64,000 nucleotides of DNA from QWPN01 sp044238145 (GCA_044238145.1 JBIIDT010000003.1:16255-80254); one strand, 5' to 3'; shown: positions 19,315 through 27,990, numbered from the stretch's first letter. Translations and numbers: made by a program. Notes: generated by a model not told the origin, from the sequence alone.

Positions 19315-21135
19315 TCAGCCGGCCCCGACGTCGGCCGCCGACTCGGGTACGGCCAGATCGAGCAGGAACTCGAGGACTTCGCGGAGCCGCGGCAGCCGAC
19401 AGCCCGCGATCGCCGCCGCCGCCCCGGCCCGTTCGTCGCGCACGATCGCCGCGGTCCGCACGAACACGTCGGCCCGCCGATAGAGCTCCCGCGCTTCGGC
19501 GACCGCAGCAGCAACGGCCGCCTCCGGGGCATCCGCCGCTGCGGCCATGCCGGCGAGCTTCCGCAGCCGAGCCGCGTCGTCGCCCGACAGCCGTTCCATC
19601 GCCAGCGCCCACATCACCGTGGGCCGGCCGCCGAGCAGGTCGCCGGCCGCCCGCCGGGCGTTCTCCAGGTCGCCCTGCCAATCCTTCAAGTCGTTGAGCA
19701 CCTGGAAGCCGGTGCCAACGTGCAGGGCATAGCGATCGACGGCAGCCGCGACGCCGGGCTCGAGCCCCGCCAGCCGAATGCCAATCGCGATCGCGGCCTC
19801 GAACGCGGGGGACGTCTTGAGCCCGTAGATCGCCAGGGCCTCGGCTGGGGCGAGCCGCCTGTCGCCGTCGTCGCGCCACCAGAGTTCCGCCCCCTGTCCG
19901 CGGGCGAGCCGCACGTGGGCGTCGGCCAGGAGCCGGACGACGTCGCGGGACGTGCCGGCGTCGACGCCGACGAGACCCGAGACGATGCGGTAGCCGAGGC
20001 CGAGCAGGTGGTCGCCCACGTTGATCGCCGTGGGCACGCCCCGGGCGCGGTGCAGCGTCGACTGGCCGTACCGCATGGCGTCATCGTCCTCGATGTCGTC
20101 ATGGACGAGCGAGGCCTTGTGGAACACCTCGATCGCCACGGCGGCCGCCTTGACCGATTCGCGGACGACCGCGGGATCCGCCGCGTAGCCGGCGGCCGTG
20201 GCCACCGCCGGCTGCACCACCTGCAGGTCGGCCCGCACCGCGTCGTAGGCCGCCAGGGCGATGAACGGCCGCAGGAACTTGCCACCGCGGGCGAGGAAAT
20301 CGGAACCCAGCGCCGCGGTGGCATCGAGTGGCAACAGCCGTCCGGTGGCCACGGGCGGCGGCAACGCCTCGGCGAGTCCCAGCCGGCCGCCGAGCGCGGC
20401 GAGCGCCTCGGGGGCGAACATTTCGGCCGCCTCGCGGAGCAGGGGCAGATAGTCGCCCATCGGGGCCGTGGCCCCGCCCCCCACACCGAGCAGGCCCAGC
20501 ACCCAGTCGACGTCGATCGCGACGGCCTCGGCACACGGGCCGCCGGCCACGGCATCGCCCGCCGGCCGGCAGGGAACCGCCGCCACGGGCAAGGAAAATG
20601 CCGGCAGCATCGCGAACGCCTTCTCGAGGTGCTCGAGTTTCGCCACGCCGAGAATGCCGTCGTACTGACCGGTGAGCAGGGAGCCGATCGCGGCCACGGC
20701 CCGGTTCGTCGATTCGACCACCCAGCCCGAGTCGCGGGCGGCGGCCCAGATCGTCGCGATCCCGCAGGCCGGCCCGCACACGTGGGGCACGAGCGACTCG
20801 CCGGCGGCGGACACGCGTGGGCAATCGGGCAGGAGCAGCAGCCGCCGACCACTGGCACCCGCGGCCAGCCGCTCCCGCCAGTATTCCGACACGATCGTGA
20901 CCATCGTCCAGCCGACGAGATCGGCGCCACCCCCGGCTCGGGTGACGAGCGACTCGGCAACCGATCGCAGCCCCGCGGCTGTGCGTGCCGCGGGCGGCAG
21001 CCCGTCCGCCCGCCACCCCGCGACGAGGTCGCTCGCCAGGGCCCGAAGCCGGTCGCGGGCCGGCCGCGACGCAGGACAGGCGAGCGGGCCGGCGGGAGCA
21101 GGAGCGGGACGAGCGACGGCGGCGGTACGGTTCAC
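19315..21135 (-). CDS. DUF116 / polyprenyl diphosphate synthase fusion
   Basis: 606 residues in two parts. Residues about 30-260 resemble DUF116, a cysteine-rich family of unknown function: LLLLPDC, VCGPACGIATIW, YDGILGVAKLEHLEKAF and GGPCAEAVAIDVDWVL. Residues about 290-600 are a trans-prenyltransferase (IspA/GGPP-synthase type): first Asp-rich motif VHDDIEDDDAMRYG near 347, and second motif QVLNDLKDWQGD near 482 with Asn in place of the first Asp. It should extend isoprenoid diphosphates with IPP; chain length cannot be read. The GTG at 21135 was chosen because a longer frame from 21324 would overlap the upstream gene by 130 bases and a TACAAT box lies just upstream. Confidence 0.8.
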   Translation of the reverse strand: MNRTAAVARPAPAPAGPLACPASRPARDRLRALASDLVAGWRADGLPPAARTAAGLRSVAESLVTRAGGGADLVGWTMVTIVSEYWRERLAAGASGRRLLLLPDCPRVSAAGESLVPHVCGPACGIATIWAAARDSGWVVESTNRAVAAIGSLLTGQYDGILGVAKLEHLEKAFAMLPAFSLPVAAVPCRPAGDAVAGGPCAEAVAIDVDWVLGLLGVGGGATAPMGDYLPLLREAAEMFAPEALAALGGRLGLAEALPPPVATGRLLPLDATAALGSDFLARGGKFLRPFIALAAYDAVRADLQVVQPAVATAAGYAADPAVVRESVKAAAVAIEVFHKASLVHDDIEDDDAMRYGQSTLHRARGVPTAINVGDHLLGLGYRIVSGLVGVDAGTSRDVVRLLADAHVRLARGQGAELWWRDDGDRRLAPAEALAIYGLKTSPAFEAAIAIGIRLAGLEPGVAAAVDRYALHVGTGFQVLNDLKDWQGDLENARRAAGDLLGGRPTVMWALAMERLSGDDAARLRKLAGMAAAADAPEAAVAAAVAEARELYRRADVFVRTAAIVRDERAGAAAAIAGCRLPRLREVLEFLLDLAVPESAADVGAG

Positions 21136-21165
21136 GAATCGGGCATTCCGAGAGTGGGGAGGTCC

Positions 21166-21171
21166 GATTGT
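21166..21171 (-). promoter_or_regulatory. Putative -10 box before the DUF116-prenyl synthase gene
   Basis: TACAAT on the minus strand, 30 bases before the chosen GTG start and just after the stop of the radical SAM gene. No convincing -35 hexamer is spaced correctly, so this is a weak call. Confidence 0.3.
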
Positions 21172-21194
21172 AGAACCGTCCCCCCCGATCTTGG

Positions 21195-22481
21195 CTAACC
21201 CTGCCCGCCCGACGGCTCGAAAAATGCGGGAATCAGCGCGTCGACCTGGAGCAGGCCGCTCCGCGACAGCACCGGCTGGGGACGGAGCGACTCGAGCCGC
21301 CCCTCCGCCTCCAGGGCCCGCCACTGGTCAGCCCACTCCGCGACCGGGTCGACGCCGAACTTCCGCCGCAGCCGCTCCACGTCGAGCCGCCCCTTCTTGA
21401 GACCGAGCACGGTCTCGCGGATCAGGAGTTCGCGGGGCGTGGGCACGAGGCCGCGGCGGATCGGCAGCCGACCGGCCTCGACGTCGTCAAGATAGCCGTC
21501 CCAGTGCGTGTCGTTCTGATAATGGACGCCCGAGAGATGGCCGAAGCTGGCGACACCGAGGGCGGCGAGGTCGGCGCCTTCCCAGAGCATGTCGCGATAG
21601 CGGAACTGGACGCGGTCCGGATCACGGACGAGCGTGTAGCCGCTCGACACGACGTAGCCGGCGGCCTCGAACCGCTCGAACGCCCAGGCCACCCAGGCCC
21701 GCTTCGTCGGCCAGTCGGCGACGGGCACCTCGCCTCCTCCGTCCTTGGCGTCCTTCACGAACACCGTGTTGAAGGGAAGCTCCATCTGGTAGATCGTCAC
21801 GCTGTCGGCGCCGAGGGCGAGTGTCTTCTCGACCGTCGTCCGCCACGACTCGAACGTCTCGCCGACCATGCCGGCGATCAGATCGACGTTCGTGCTCGGG
21901 AATCCGGCCGCCTGGATCCAGTCCCAGGCGCGGAGGATCTCGGCGGACAGGTGAGCCCGGCCGTTGGCCTCGAGGATCGAGTCGTCGAAGTTCTCGACCC
22001 CGAGCGAGATCCGCGTCATGCCCAGGGCCTTGAGGGCCCTGACCTTGGGCTCCGAGAGCGTGCCCGGCTCGCACTCGAACGTCACCTCCTCGGCGCGGTC
22101 CCAGCCAAAGCTCTCGTGCAGCCCCGCCACGAGCCGCTGCAGTTGCTTCACGGAGAGAAACGACGGCGTGCCGCCGCCGAAGTAGACGTATTTCAGCGGC
22201 CGGCCGGCGATCGCGCGGCGGGCGGCCACGATCGCCGCCTCGCGGGCCAGGGCCTGCGAATACCGCTCCACGTCGACCGCGGCCACGTCGGTGTAGACGC
22301 GGAAGTAGCAGAACTTGCACCGCTTGCGGCAGAAGGGCACGTGCAGGTAGAGCCCGAGCGGCGCCGCCGTGGGGGCGGCGTCGAAGGCAGCGAGCACCTC
22401 CGGCACGGCTTCGGCATGCCACCGCGCGAACGGCGGATAGTTGGCGACGAAGTAGCTACCCGGCTCGGTGGCGTCGCTCAT
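21195..22481 (-). CDS. HemN/HemW-like radical SAM protein
   Basis: 428 residues of the coproporphyrinogen-oxidase-like radical SAM family. It has the cluster motif CRKRCKFC preceded by LYLHVPF, then KYVYFGGGTPSFLS, FECEPGTL, RISLGVENFDD and the HemN-type C-terminal region. True HemN, HemW (heme chaperone) and uncharacterised relatives share these motifs; the N-terminal extension FVANYPPFARWH fits a relative rather than canonical HemN. It lies 59 bases upstream of the DUF116-prenyl-synthase gene in the same direction, suggesting an operon with it and the chorismate-lyase-like gene. Confidence 0.82.
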   Translation of the reverse strand: MSDATEPGSYFVANYPPFARWHAEAVPEVLAAFDAAPTAAPLGLYLHVPFCRKRCKFCYFRVYTDVAAVDVERYSQALAREAAIVAARRAIAGRPLKYVYFGGGTPSFLSVKQLQRLVAGLHESFGWDRAEEVTFECEPGTLSEPKVRALKALGMTRISLGVENFDDSILEANGRAHLSAEILRAWDWIQAAGFPSTNVDLIAGMVGETFESWRTTVEKTLALGADSVTIYQMELPFNTVFVKDAKDGGGEVPVADWPTKRAWVAWAFERFEAAGYVVSSGYTLVRDPDRVQFRYRDMLWEGADLAALGVASFGHLSGVHYQNDTHWDGYLDDVEAGRLPIRRGLVPTPRELLIRETVLGLKKGRLDVERLRRKFGVDPVAEWADQWRALEAEGRLESLRPQPVLSRSGLLQVDALIPAFFEPSGGQG

Positions 22482-22614
22482 GGTGTCATCCGGCGGCGGT
22501 CGCGGGCTACGGGGAGGGTCCTGCCGCCGGCAGCGGTCGTGCCGGGTCTGCGGGGGTGGAGACTGGTCGCATCAGTCTATCCTGATCGTGGCGGGGGCCG
22601 GCCGACGGCGTGAT

Positions 22615-22643
22615 TTGCCCGGGTGCCAACCGCGAACTAGCCT
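22615..22643 (+). promoter_or_regulatory. Putative promoter of the SPFH-NfeD pair
   Basis: TTGCCC at 22615-22620 and TAGCCT at 22638-22643, 17 bases apart, lie 33 bases before the ATG. A good ribosome-binding site AAGGAG is at 22665-22670, six bases before ATG 22677, and decides that start. Confidence 0.4.
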
Positions 22644-22676
22644 CCACCCGAGGTGTCCGTCCCCAAGGAGTCCGTC

Positions 22677-23597
22677 ATGGAATACGTCGCCATCGCCGCC
22701 GCCGTCGCGATCCTCCTCGTCGTCCTCATGGGCGTCCGGGTCGTGCCCCAACAGAGCGCGTCCGTCGTGGAACGGCTCGGCCGGTTCAACGGCGTGCTGA
22801 CGCCGGGCCTCAACGTCATCATCCCCTTCGTCGACAAGATCGCCTACCGTCACACGCTCAAGGAGGTGGCCGTCGACATTCCCGAGCAGGTGTGCGTCAC
22901 CAAGGACAACGTGCAGGTCGCCGTCGACGGCGTGGTGTTCCTGCAGGTCGTCGACGCCAAGCTCGCCTCCTACGGCATCGCCAATTACCACTTCGCGGTG
23001 TCGCAGCTCGCCCAGACCACCATGCGGTCGGAGATCGGCAAGATCGTCCTCGACAAGTGCTTCGAGGAGCGGAGCAACATCAACGCGGCCGTCGTCGCCG
23101 CGATCGACGAGGCGGCCGCGGGCTGGGGCGTGAAGGTGCTGCGGTACGAGATCAAGAACATCACCCCGCCCGACACGGTGCTGGTGGCGATGGAGAAGCA
23201 GATGCAGGCCGAGCGGGAGAAGCGGGCCACGATCCTCCAGTCCGAGGGCCAGAAGCAGTCGGCCGTGAACATGGCCGAGGGCCAGAAGCAGAAGGTGGTG
23301 CTCGAGTCGGAGGCCCTGCGGCAGCAGCAGATCAACAGCGCGGAGGGCGAGGCGGCCGCTATCATCGCCGTGGCCGACGCTACCGCCCAGGGCATCCGCC
23401 GGGTCGCCGACGCGATCCGCTCCGAGGGGGGCCTGGAGGCCGTGCAACTGCGGGTCGCGGAGCGGCTCGTCGAGCAGTATGGCAAGCTCGCCAAGGAGAC
23501 GAATACGATGATCCTGCCGGCGAACTTCGCCGACATCGGCAGCCTCATCGCCGCGGCGATGGCCGTGGTCAAGCGGGGCGACAAGACCGCCTCGTGA
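22677..23597 (+). CDS. SPFH/band-7 (stomatin/QmcA-like) membrane protein
   Basis: 306 residues. It has one N-terminal membrane segment (about 4-24), the SPFH domain (about 25-190) with VVPQQSASVVERLGRF and FVDKIAYRH, and a long Ala/Glu/Gln-rich coiled-coil (about 185-260) with repeated EGQKQ segments. Such proteins form large membrane-microdomain cages and often associate with an NfeD partner, which is the next gene (37 bases away). The start is set by the AAGGAG site. Confidence 0.92.
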   Translation: MEYVAIAAAVAILLVVLMGVRVVPQQSASVVERLGRFNGVLTPGLNVIIPFVDKIAYRHTLKEVAVDIPEQVCVTKDNVQVAVDGVVFLQVVDAKLASYGIANYHFAVSQLAQTTMRSEIGKIVLDKCFEERSNINAAVVAAIDEAAAGWGVKVLRYEIKNITPPDTVLVAMEKQMQAEREKRATILQSEGQKQSAVNMAEGQKQKVVLESEALRQQQINSAEGEAAAIIAVADATAQGIRRVADAIRSEGGLEAVQLRVAERLVEQYGKLAKETNTMILPANFADIGSLIAAAMAVVKRGDKTAS

Positions 23598-23634
23598 CGC
23601 CGCCGATCCGCCCGCAGGATTCACGGAGGATGCG

Positions 23635-24069
23635 ATGAACGACCTGCTTACCCCGTCCGCCTTCTGGCTCGCGCTGGGCTTCCTCCTGATGGCGGCGGAG
23701 CTCGCGTCCGGTGCGGCCGTGCTCATCTTCTGCGGTTTGGGGGCGCTGGCGGTCGGCATCCTCCTCACCCTCGGCGTCGCCGTGCCGGCGCCGTGGCAAG
23801 TGGTGCTGGCCGCGGTGCTGGCCCTCGCCTCGACGCTCCTGTTCCGGCCGCTGCTCCGCCGGTCGCTGAGCGGGCACGCCGAGTACGCCGACCACGTCGG
23901 TGCTCTCGTCGTGGCGCAGACGCCCGTCGAGCACGACGCGCCCGGCACAGTCCGCCATCGCGGCACCGTGTGGCAGGCCCGCACGGCGCGGGGCGAATCC
24001 CTGGCGGCGGGCGACAAGGGCGTCGTCACCGGAGTCGAGGGGATCGAGCTCCGGATCCGCCGCGCCTGA
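23635..24069 (+). CDS. NfeD-like membrane protein
   Basis: 144 residues: three hydrophobic helices (about 10-75) followed by a C-terminal OB-fold domain ending in GDKGVVTGVEGIELRIRR, the short NfeD type without a protease domain. It is paired with the SPFH gene immediately upstream, the usual arrangement in bacteria and archaea, and probably supports assembly of that membrane complex. Confidence 0.88.
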   Translation: MNDLLTPSAFWLALGFLLMAAELASGAAVLIFCGLGALAVGILLTLGVAVPAPWQVVLAAVLALASTLLFRPLLRRSLSGHAEYADHVGALVVAQTPVEHDAPGTVRHRGTVWQARTARGESLAAGDKGVVTGVEGIELRIRRA

Positions 24070-24073
24070 TGGC

Positions 24074-25087
24074 TCACAGGCCGCGGGCGGCCCGCAGGTC
24101 TTCGAAGTCGCGGAGATGGTAGGCCACCTTCGCCTTGTCGAGCACCCGGCACAGGCCGCGGAGCGCGATGCCCATGCCGTCCGGGCCGCTCGTGCCGCCG
24201 AACTGGCCGCCGCCGCGGACGTGCGGCTCGAGGTCGAGGAACACGCCCGGAATCCCGCGCCGCTCGAGCTTCTTCGTGAGCGCCGGCAGCATGCCCCGCA
24301 GGTCGGCCAGGATCCGCTCGTGGCCGCTCGCCCCGAGGTCGGCGGGCACGAAGTTCGAGAGCTTATCTTCCTCGACATGACCACCGCGCTTGGCGGTCTT
24401 GACGGTCGATTTGTAATCCTTGATGTGGACCCAGCCGAGCCCCGGCTTCATCGCCTCCCACTCCTTCCAGACCTGGGCCGGCGAATAGCCCTGGCAGAGG
24501 ATGTTGGCGGCGTCGAACACGAGCACGAGCGCCGGGTGGTTCACCCGGCGATGAATCTCGGCGAGCAACCGGCCCGAGCGGCCGACGAGATTGGCCTCCA
24601 CCTCCAGGCCGAACGTCAGGTCGGAACGATGGCAGGCCTCGGCGATCTTGCCGAGCTGGTCCACCGTCTGCTCCAGGTGGTCCTCCGGCCGATCGTCCTT
24701 CGGCGGATAGAAGGAAAACCCGCGGATCAGCTTCGTCTCGAAGGCATGGGCCAGCTCGCAGGCCTTGGCCACATCCTTGGCGAGGTACTGCTTGAAGGGC
24801 ACGTAGGTGTTCTTCGTGCCGTCGGCCTTGTCGAGCAGCTTCACCTTGCCGATCGGCGAGGCGATCGAGGCCACGTTGAGGCCGTACTCGTCCTCCAGGT
24901 GCCGGATCTTCTGGATCTCCGGCAACGTGAGCTTCATGACGTTCTTCACGCCCTTGCCCACGTCGATGAATCGCAGGCTGTAGTACTCCAGGCCGATCGC
25001 AGCGAGGGCCGAGAACTGCTCCACGGCGGTGAGGTGAAAGGCGGCCTCGTCGGCGAGGGCGGAGAGGAGGACGTGGGGCTGCGGCAT
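24074..25087 (-). CDS. Sugar phosphate isomerase/epimerase-like TIM-barrel protein
   Basis: 337 residues of the AP-endonuclease-2/xylose-isomerase-like TIM-barrel superfamily. Likely metal ligands are in FGLEVEANL, LVFDAANI, GWVHIKDYK and the late FLDLEPHV. The family is much expanded in planctomycetes; substrates are mostly unknown, so none is given. It converges on nfeD with only four bases between the stop codons. The ATG at 25087 begins the first strand, MPQPHVLLSAL. A minus-strand TACAAT lies about 45 bases upstream (25131-25136). Confidence 0.82.
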   Translation of the reverse strand: MPQPHVLLSALADEAAFHLTAVEQFSALAAIGLEYYSLRFIDVGKGVKNVMKLTLPEIQKIRHLEDEYGLNVASIASPIGKVKLLDKADGTKNTYVPFKQYLAKDVAKACELAHAFETKLIRGFSFYPPKDDRPEDHLEQTVDQLGKIAEACHRSDLTFGLEVEANLVGRSGRLLAEIHRRVNHPALVLVFDAANILCQGYSPAQVWKEWEAMKPGLGWVHIKDYKSTVKTAKRGGHVEEDKLSNFVPADLGASGHERILADLRGMLPALTKKLERRGIPGVFLDLEPHVRGGGQFGGTSGPDGMGIALRGLCRVLDKAKVAYHLRDFEDLRAARGL

Positions 25088-25130
25088 GGGATCGGGTTCC
25101 TGGGCGGGCGGACGTCGTTGACGGTTAGGG

Positions 25131-25136
25131 ATTGTA
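25131..25136 (-). promoter_or_regulatory. Putative -10 box of the TIM-barrel isomerase gene
   Basis: TACAAT on the minus strand, 44 bases before the ATG. No clear -35 is seen. Confidence 0.3.
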
Positions 25137-25182
25137 GCCACGTCCTCAGCGGGCTGCCCGATCGGCAACCCCGCGCCGGGTC

Positions 25183-25312
25183 GGGGGTGCCCATGCCCTC
25201 TCGCCGGACGTTCGTTTCGGCCCTCCAGGCCTCCACTCACTGCGTGTCGGCTGCGCTGCGCCATCCTGGCTGCGCTTGCCTCCCCAGCCCGCTCGAAGGC
25301 ATGGGCACCCCC
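25183..25312 (-). repeat. Dispersed inverted-repeat element, copy 2 (opposite orientation)
   Basis: 130 bp with perfect 15-bp terminal inverted repeats: gggggtgcccatgcc at 25183-25197 and its complement at 25298-25312. Read on the minus strand it has the same internal order as copy 3: ggcaagcgcagccaggatgg, then cagtgagtggaggcc, then aaacgaacgtccggcg. It sits downstream of queF and upstream of the isomerase gene. Confidence 0.8.
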
Positions 25313-25365
25313 TCCTGGAGCGCCGATTGGGATTCTCGGAACGGCGGTCCCTAGTTGGAGTCCGA

Positions 25366-25749
25366 CTAAAAACCCGCCAGGTGGTCGGCGGCGGGGTGCG
25401 ACACGGCGATCCGGGAGCGGATGCCGCCGCGGGGCGTGAACTCGGCGAGCAGCGTCATGCGCCGCGGGTGGATCACCGCGACGAGGTCGTCGAGAATGCG
25501 GTTGGTGACGTTCTCATAGAAGATGCCTTCGTTGCGGAACGCCTGGAGGTACAATTTCAGGCTCTTGAGTTCCACGCACAGTTTGTCAGGGACGTAGCGG
25601 AACGTGAGCGTGCCGAAGTCGGGCTGGCCGGTCTTCGGGCACATGCTCGTGAACTCCGGACAGATGTGCTCGATCACGTAGTCGCGGCCGGGAAACTGGT
25701 TCGTGAAGGTTTCCAACTGGTCGCGCGAGGGCGGTTTGAGGGTGCTCAT
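25366..25749 (-). CDS. queF: NADPH-dependent 7-cyano-7-deazaguanine reductase QueF
   Basis: Reduces preQ0 to preQ1 in queuosine synthesis. 127 residues, the short unimodular form. The active-site Cys37 lies in EFTSMCPKTGQPDFG, with the adjacent Asp44, and the NADPH/substrate segment ELKSLKLYLQAFRNEGIFYE is intact. The start at 25749 is only 18 bases from the divergent queC start, so their promoters must overlap each other's coding sequence. Confidence 0.96.
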   Translation of the reverse strand: MSTLKPPSRDQLETFTNQFPGRDYVIEHICPEFTSMCPKTGQPDFGTLTFRYVPDKLCVELKSLKLYLQAFRNEGIFYENVTNRILDDLVAVIHPRRMTLLAEFTPRGGIRSRIAVSHPAADHLAGF

Positions 25750-25767
25750 GATGCTGCAGAGTGTGCC

Positions 25768-26484
25768 ATGAACACGCCCGCTGCGAAACCCTCCGCCGCT
25801 CCCGGCCGCTCCGCGGTGGTCCTCCTCTCCGGCGGCCTGGATTCCGCCACCGCCGCGGCCTGGGCCGCCCGCGAGGGGTTTTCGCTGTCCGCGCTCTCGA
25901 TCGACTACGGCCAACGGCACCGCGTGGAGCTCGACGCCGCCCGCGCGGTGGCCCGCGCCCTCGGGATCGCCGACCACGTCGTCCTGCCCGTCGACCTGGC
26001 CGCCTTCGGCGGCAGCGCGCTGGTGGACGCCGCGATCCCGGTGCCCAAGGGCCGCGACGAGGCCGCAATCGCCTCCGGCATTCCCGCGACCTACGTGCCC
26101 GCCCGCAACACCGTCTTCCTGGCGCTCGCCCTGGCGATGGCGGAGACCCGCGGCGCCGACGCGATCGTGCTGGGCATCAACGCCGTCGACTACAGCGGCT
26201 ATCCCGACTGCCGGCCCGAGTACCTGGCCGCCTTCGCCCGCATGGCCACGCTCGCCACGAAGGCCGGCGTCGAAGGCCAGCCGCTCGAGTTCCTCGCACC
26301 GCTCGTCGACCTCACGAAGGAGGCGATCATCCGGCTCGGCTTGTCACTCGGGCTCGACTACGGCCTCACGACCAGCTGCTACGACCCGGGCGCCGACGGC
26401 CGGCCGTGCGGATCGTGCGACTCCTGCCGGATCCGGGCGGCGGGCTTCACCGCGGCGGGTGCCGTCGACCCGCGCTGCGACTAG
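25768..26484 (+). CDS. queC: 7-cyano-7-deazaguanine synthase QueC
   Basis: ATP-dependent ligase making preQ0 from 7-carboxy-7-deazaguanine and ammonia. 238 residues. It has the PP-loop LLSGGLDSATA, the motif YVPARNTVFL, GINAVDYSGYPDCRPE, and a zinc site from the cysteines in TSCYDPG and CGSCDSCRIR. Upstream in-frame sequence runs antisense to queF, so the ATG at 25768 is taken. queE follows after two bases. Confidence 0.96.
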   Translation: MNTPAAKPSAAPGRSAVVLLSGGLDSATAAAWAAREGFSLSALSIDYGQRHRVELDAARAVARALGIADHVVLPVDLAAFGGSALVDAAIPVPKGRDEAAIASGIPATYVPARNTVFLALALAMAETRGADAIVLGINAVDYSGYPDCRPEYLAAFARMATLATKAGVEGQPLEFLAPLVDLTKEAIIRLGLSLGLDYGLTTSCYDPGADGRPCGSCDSCRIRAAGFTAAGAVDPRCD

Positions 26485-26486
26485 CC

Positions 26487-27185
26487 ATGCGGATCGCCGA
26501 AATCTACGCGTCGCTGCAGGGGGAAGGGCTGCTCGCCGGCACGCCGAGCACGTTCGTCCGCACGAGCGGCTGCAACCTGCGGTGCGTCTGGTGCGACACG
26601 CCGTTCACGTCCTGGCGGCCAGAGGGACGGGACATGTCGGTGGACGAGGTGCTCGCGGCCGTCGCGGTCCACGCCCCACGACACGTCGTGGTCACCGGCG
26701 GCGAGCCGCTCCTCGTCGACGCGGTCGTGCCCCTGTGCGCCGAACTGCGGCGGTGCGGGTTGCACGTCACGATCGAGACGGCCGGCACCGTGCTGCCGGC
26801 AGGGGGCGTGCCCGCCTGCGACCTGATGTCGATCAGCCCGAAGCTCGCCTCGTCGGCCCCACCCGCCGACACGCCGGGCGGCTGGGCCGCACGGCACGCG
26901 GCGGCCCGGCGGCGGGACGACGTCCTCACCGTGCTCGCCGCGTCGGCCCCCTACCAGTTCAAGTTCGTGGTCGAGACGGCGGCCGACATCGATGAGGCGG
27001 TCCGCTGGCTCGACGACCTCGGTCCCGCCATCGACCACGATCGCGTGCTCCTCATGCCGCAGGCGCGGACGCCCGAGGAACTCGCGGATCGGTCGGCCTG
27101 GCTGGCGGGCGAGTGCGACCGCCTCGGCTTTCGCCTCGCCCAGCGGCACCACATCCTCTGGTTCGGCGGCCGCCGCGGCACGTGA
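26487..27185 (+). CDS. queE: 7-carboxy-7-deazaguanine synthase QueE (radical SAM)
   Basis: Converts 6-carboxytetrahydropterin to 7-carboxy-7-deazaguanine. 232 residues. It has the start MRIAEIYASLQGEG, the cluster motif CNLRCVWCD, the SAM-site VVTGGEPLL and the strand SISPKLASS. It forms a two-gene operon with queC; queD and a GTP cyclohydrolase are not in the window. Confidence 0.95.
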   Translation: MRIAEIYASLQGEGLLAGTPSTFVRTSGCNLRCVWCDTPFTSWRPEGRDMSVDEVLAAVAVHAPRHVVVTGGEPLLVDAVVPLCAELRRCGLHVTIETAGTVLPAGGVPACDLMSISPKLASSAPPADTPGGWAARHAAARRRDDVLTVLAASAPYQFKFVVETAADIDEAVRWLDDLGPAIDHDRVLLMPQARTPEELADRSAWLAGECDRLGFRLAQRHHILWFGGRRGT

Positions 27186-27221
27186 CCGGTTCCGATCACG
27201 AAGATGACGACCCTGCGGTGG

Positions 27222-27250
27222 TTGCCGGGCGACGGCGCGCAGCTTATCCT
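27222..27250 (+). promoter_or_regulatory. Putative promoter of the TetR-family gene
   Basis: TTGCCG at 27222-27227 and TATCCT at 27245-27250 with 17 bases between them, 24 bases before the ATG. Confidence 0.4.
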
Positions 27251-27273
27251 TCAATCGTTTTCGGGGAATCACC

Positions 27274-27972
27274 ATGGCTGCCAAACGATCGAGTCCCGCG
27301 GTTCGTCCGCTGCGTGGCCGGCCCAAACAGGCCGCGGCCCGCAAGCGCCCCGTGCGGATGCAGCTGCTGCACGAGGCCACGCGGTTGTTCGCGGCCCGCG
27401 GCTTCGACGGCGTCACGGTGGACGAGGTGGTGGCGGCCGCGAAGGTCAACAAGCGGATGGTCTACCACTACTTCGGCAGCAAGGACGGGCTCTACATGGC
27501 CGTCCTGGAGCGGGCCTACACCGGCCTGCGGCAGAGCGAAGAGGGGATGTTTCCGCCCGCCATCTGGTCCGAACCCACGGCCGCGATCCTCGCCAACGTC
27601 GTGGCCACCTACTTCCGCTTCTTCATGACCCACGCCGACGTCGGGCGGATCCTGCTGTGGGAGAACCTGCAGGGGGGAAGCCACCTGCGGCGCGTGACGC
27701 CGGCGATCTCGAAGAGCCCGATGCTCGCGCCCCTGCAGCGACTGGTCCGGCAGGGCGAGGCGGACGGCTCGCTGCGCAGCGGCATCGACCCGCAGCACCT
27801 TCTCGTGAACCTCTTCGGCCTGTGCCAGATCTATTTTTCCAACCGGCACACGATGTCCCATGCCATCGACCTGGACCTCACCGATCCCGCGGTGCTGGAG
27901 AAAGGCATCGAGCAGGCCACTGCGGTGGCCATCGCGGGGCTCTGCCCGCCGGGCCCGGACCGCGGCCACTGA
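27274..27972 (+). CDS. TetR/AcrR-family transcriptional regulator
   Basis: 232 residues. A basic N-terminal arm (1-28) precedes a standard TetR helix-turn-helix (about 29-75): LLHEATRLFAARGFDGVTVD and VNKRMVYHYFGSKDGLY. The C-terminal ligand/dimer domain has a hydrophobic core without recognisable ligand residues. The target is unknown; the next gene is convergent, so regulation of a neighbour is not obvious and autoregulation is the default guess. Confidence 0.88.
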   Translation: MAAKRSSPAVRPLRGRPKQAAARKRPVRMQLLHEATRLFAARGFDGVTVDEVVAAAKVNKRMVYHYFGSKDGLYMAVLERAYTGLRQSEEGMFPPAIWSEPTAAILANVVATYFRFFMTHADVGRILLWENLQGGSHLRRVTPAISKSPMLAPLQRLVRQGEADGSLRSGIDPQHLLVNLFGLCQIYFSNRHTMSHAIDLDLTDPAVLEKGIEQATAVAIAGLCPPGPDRGH

Positions 27973-27990
27973 TGACGGCGGCCGCCCCGC

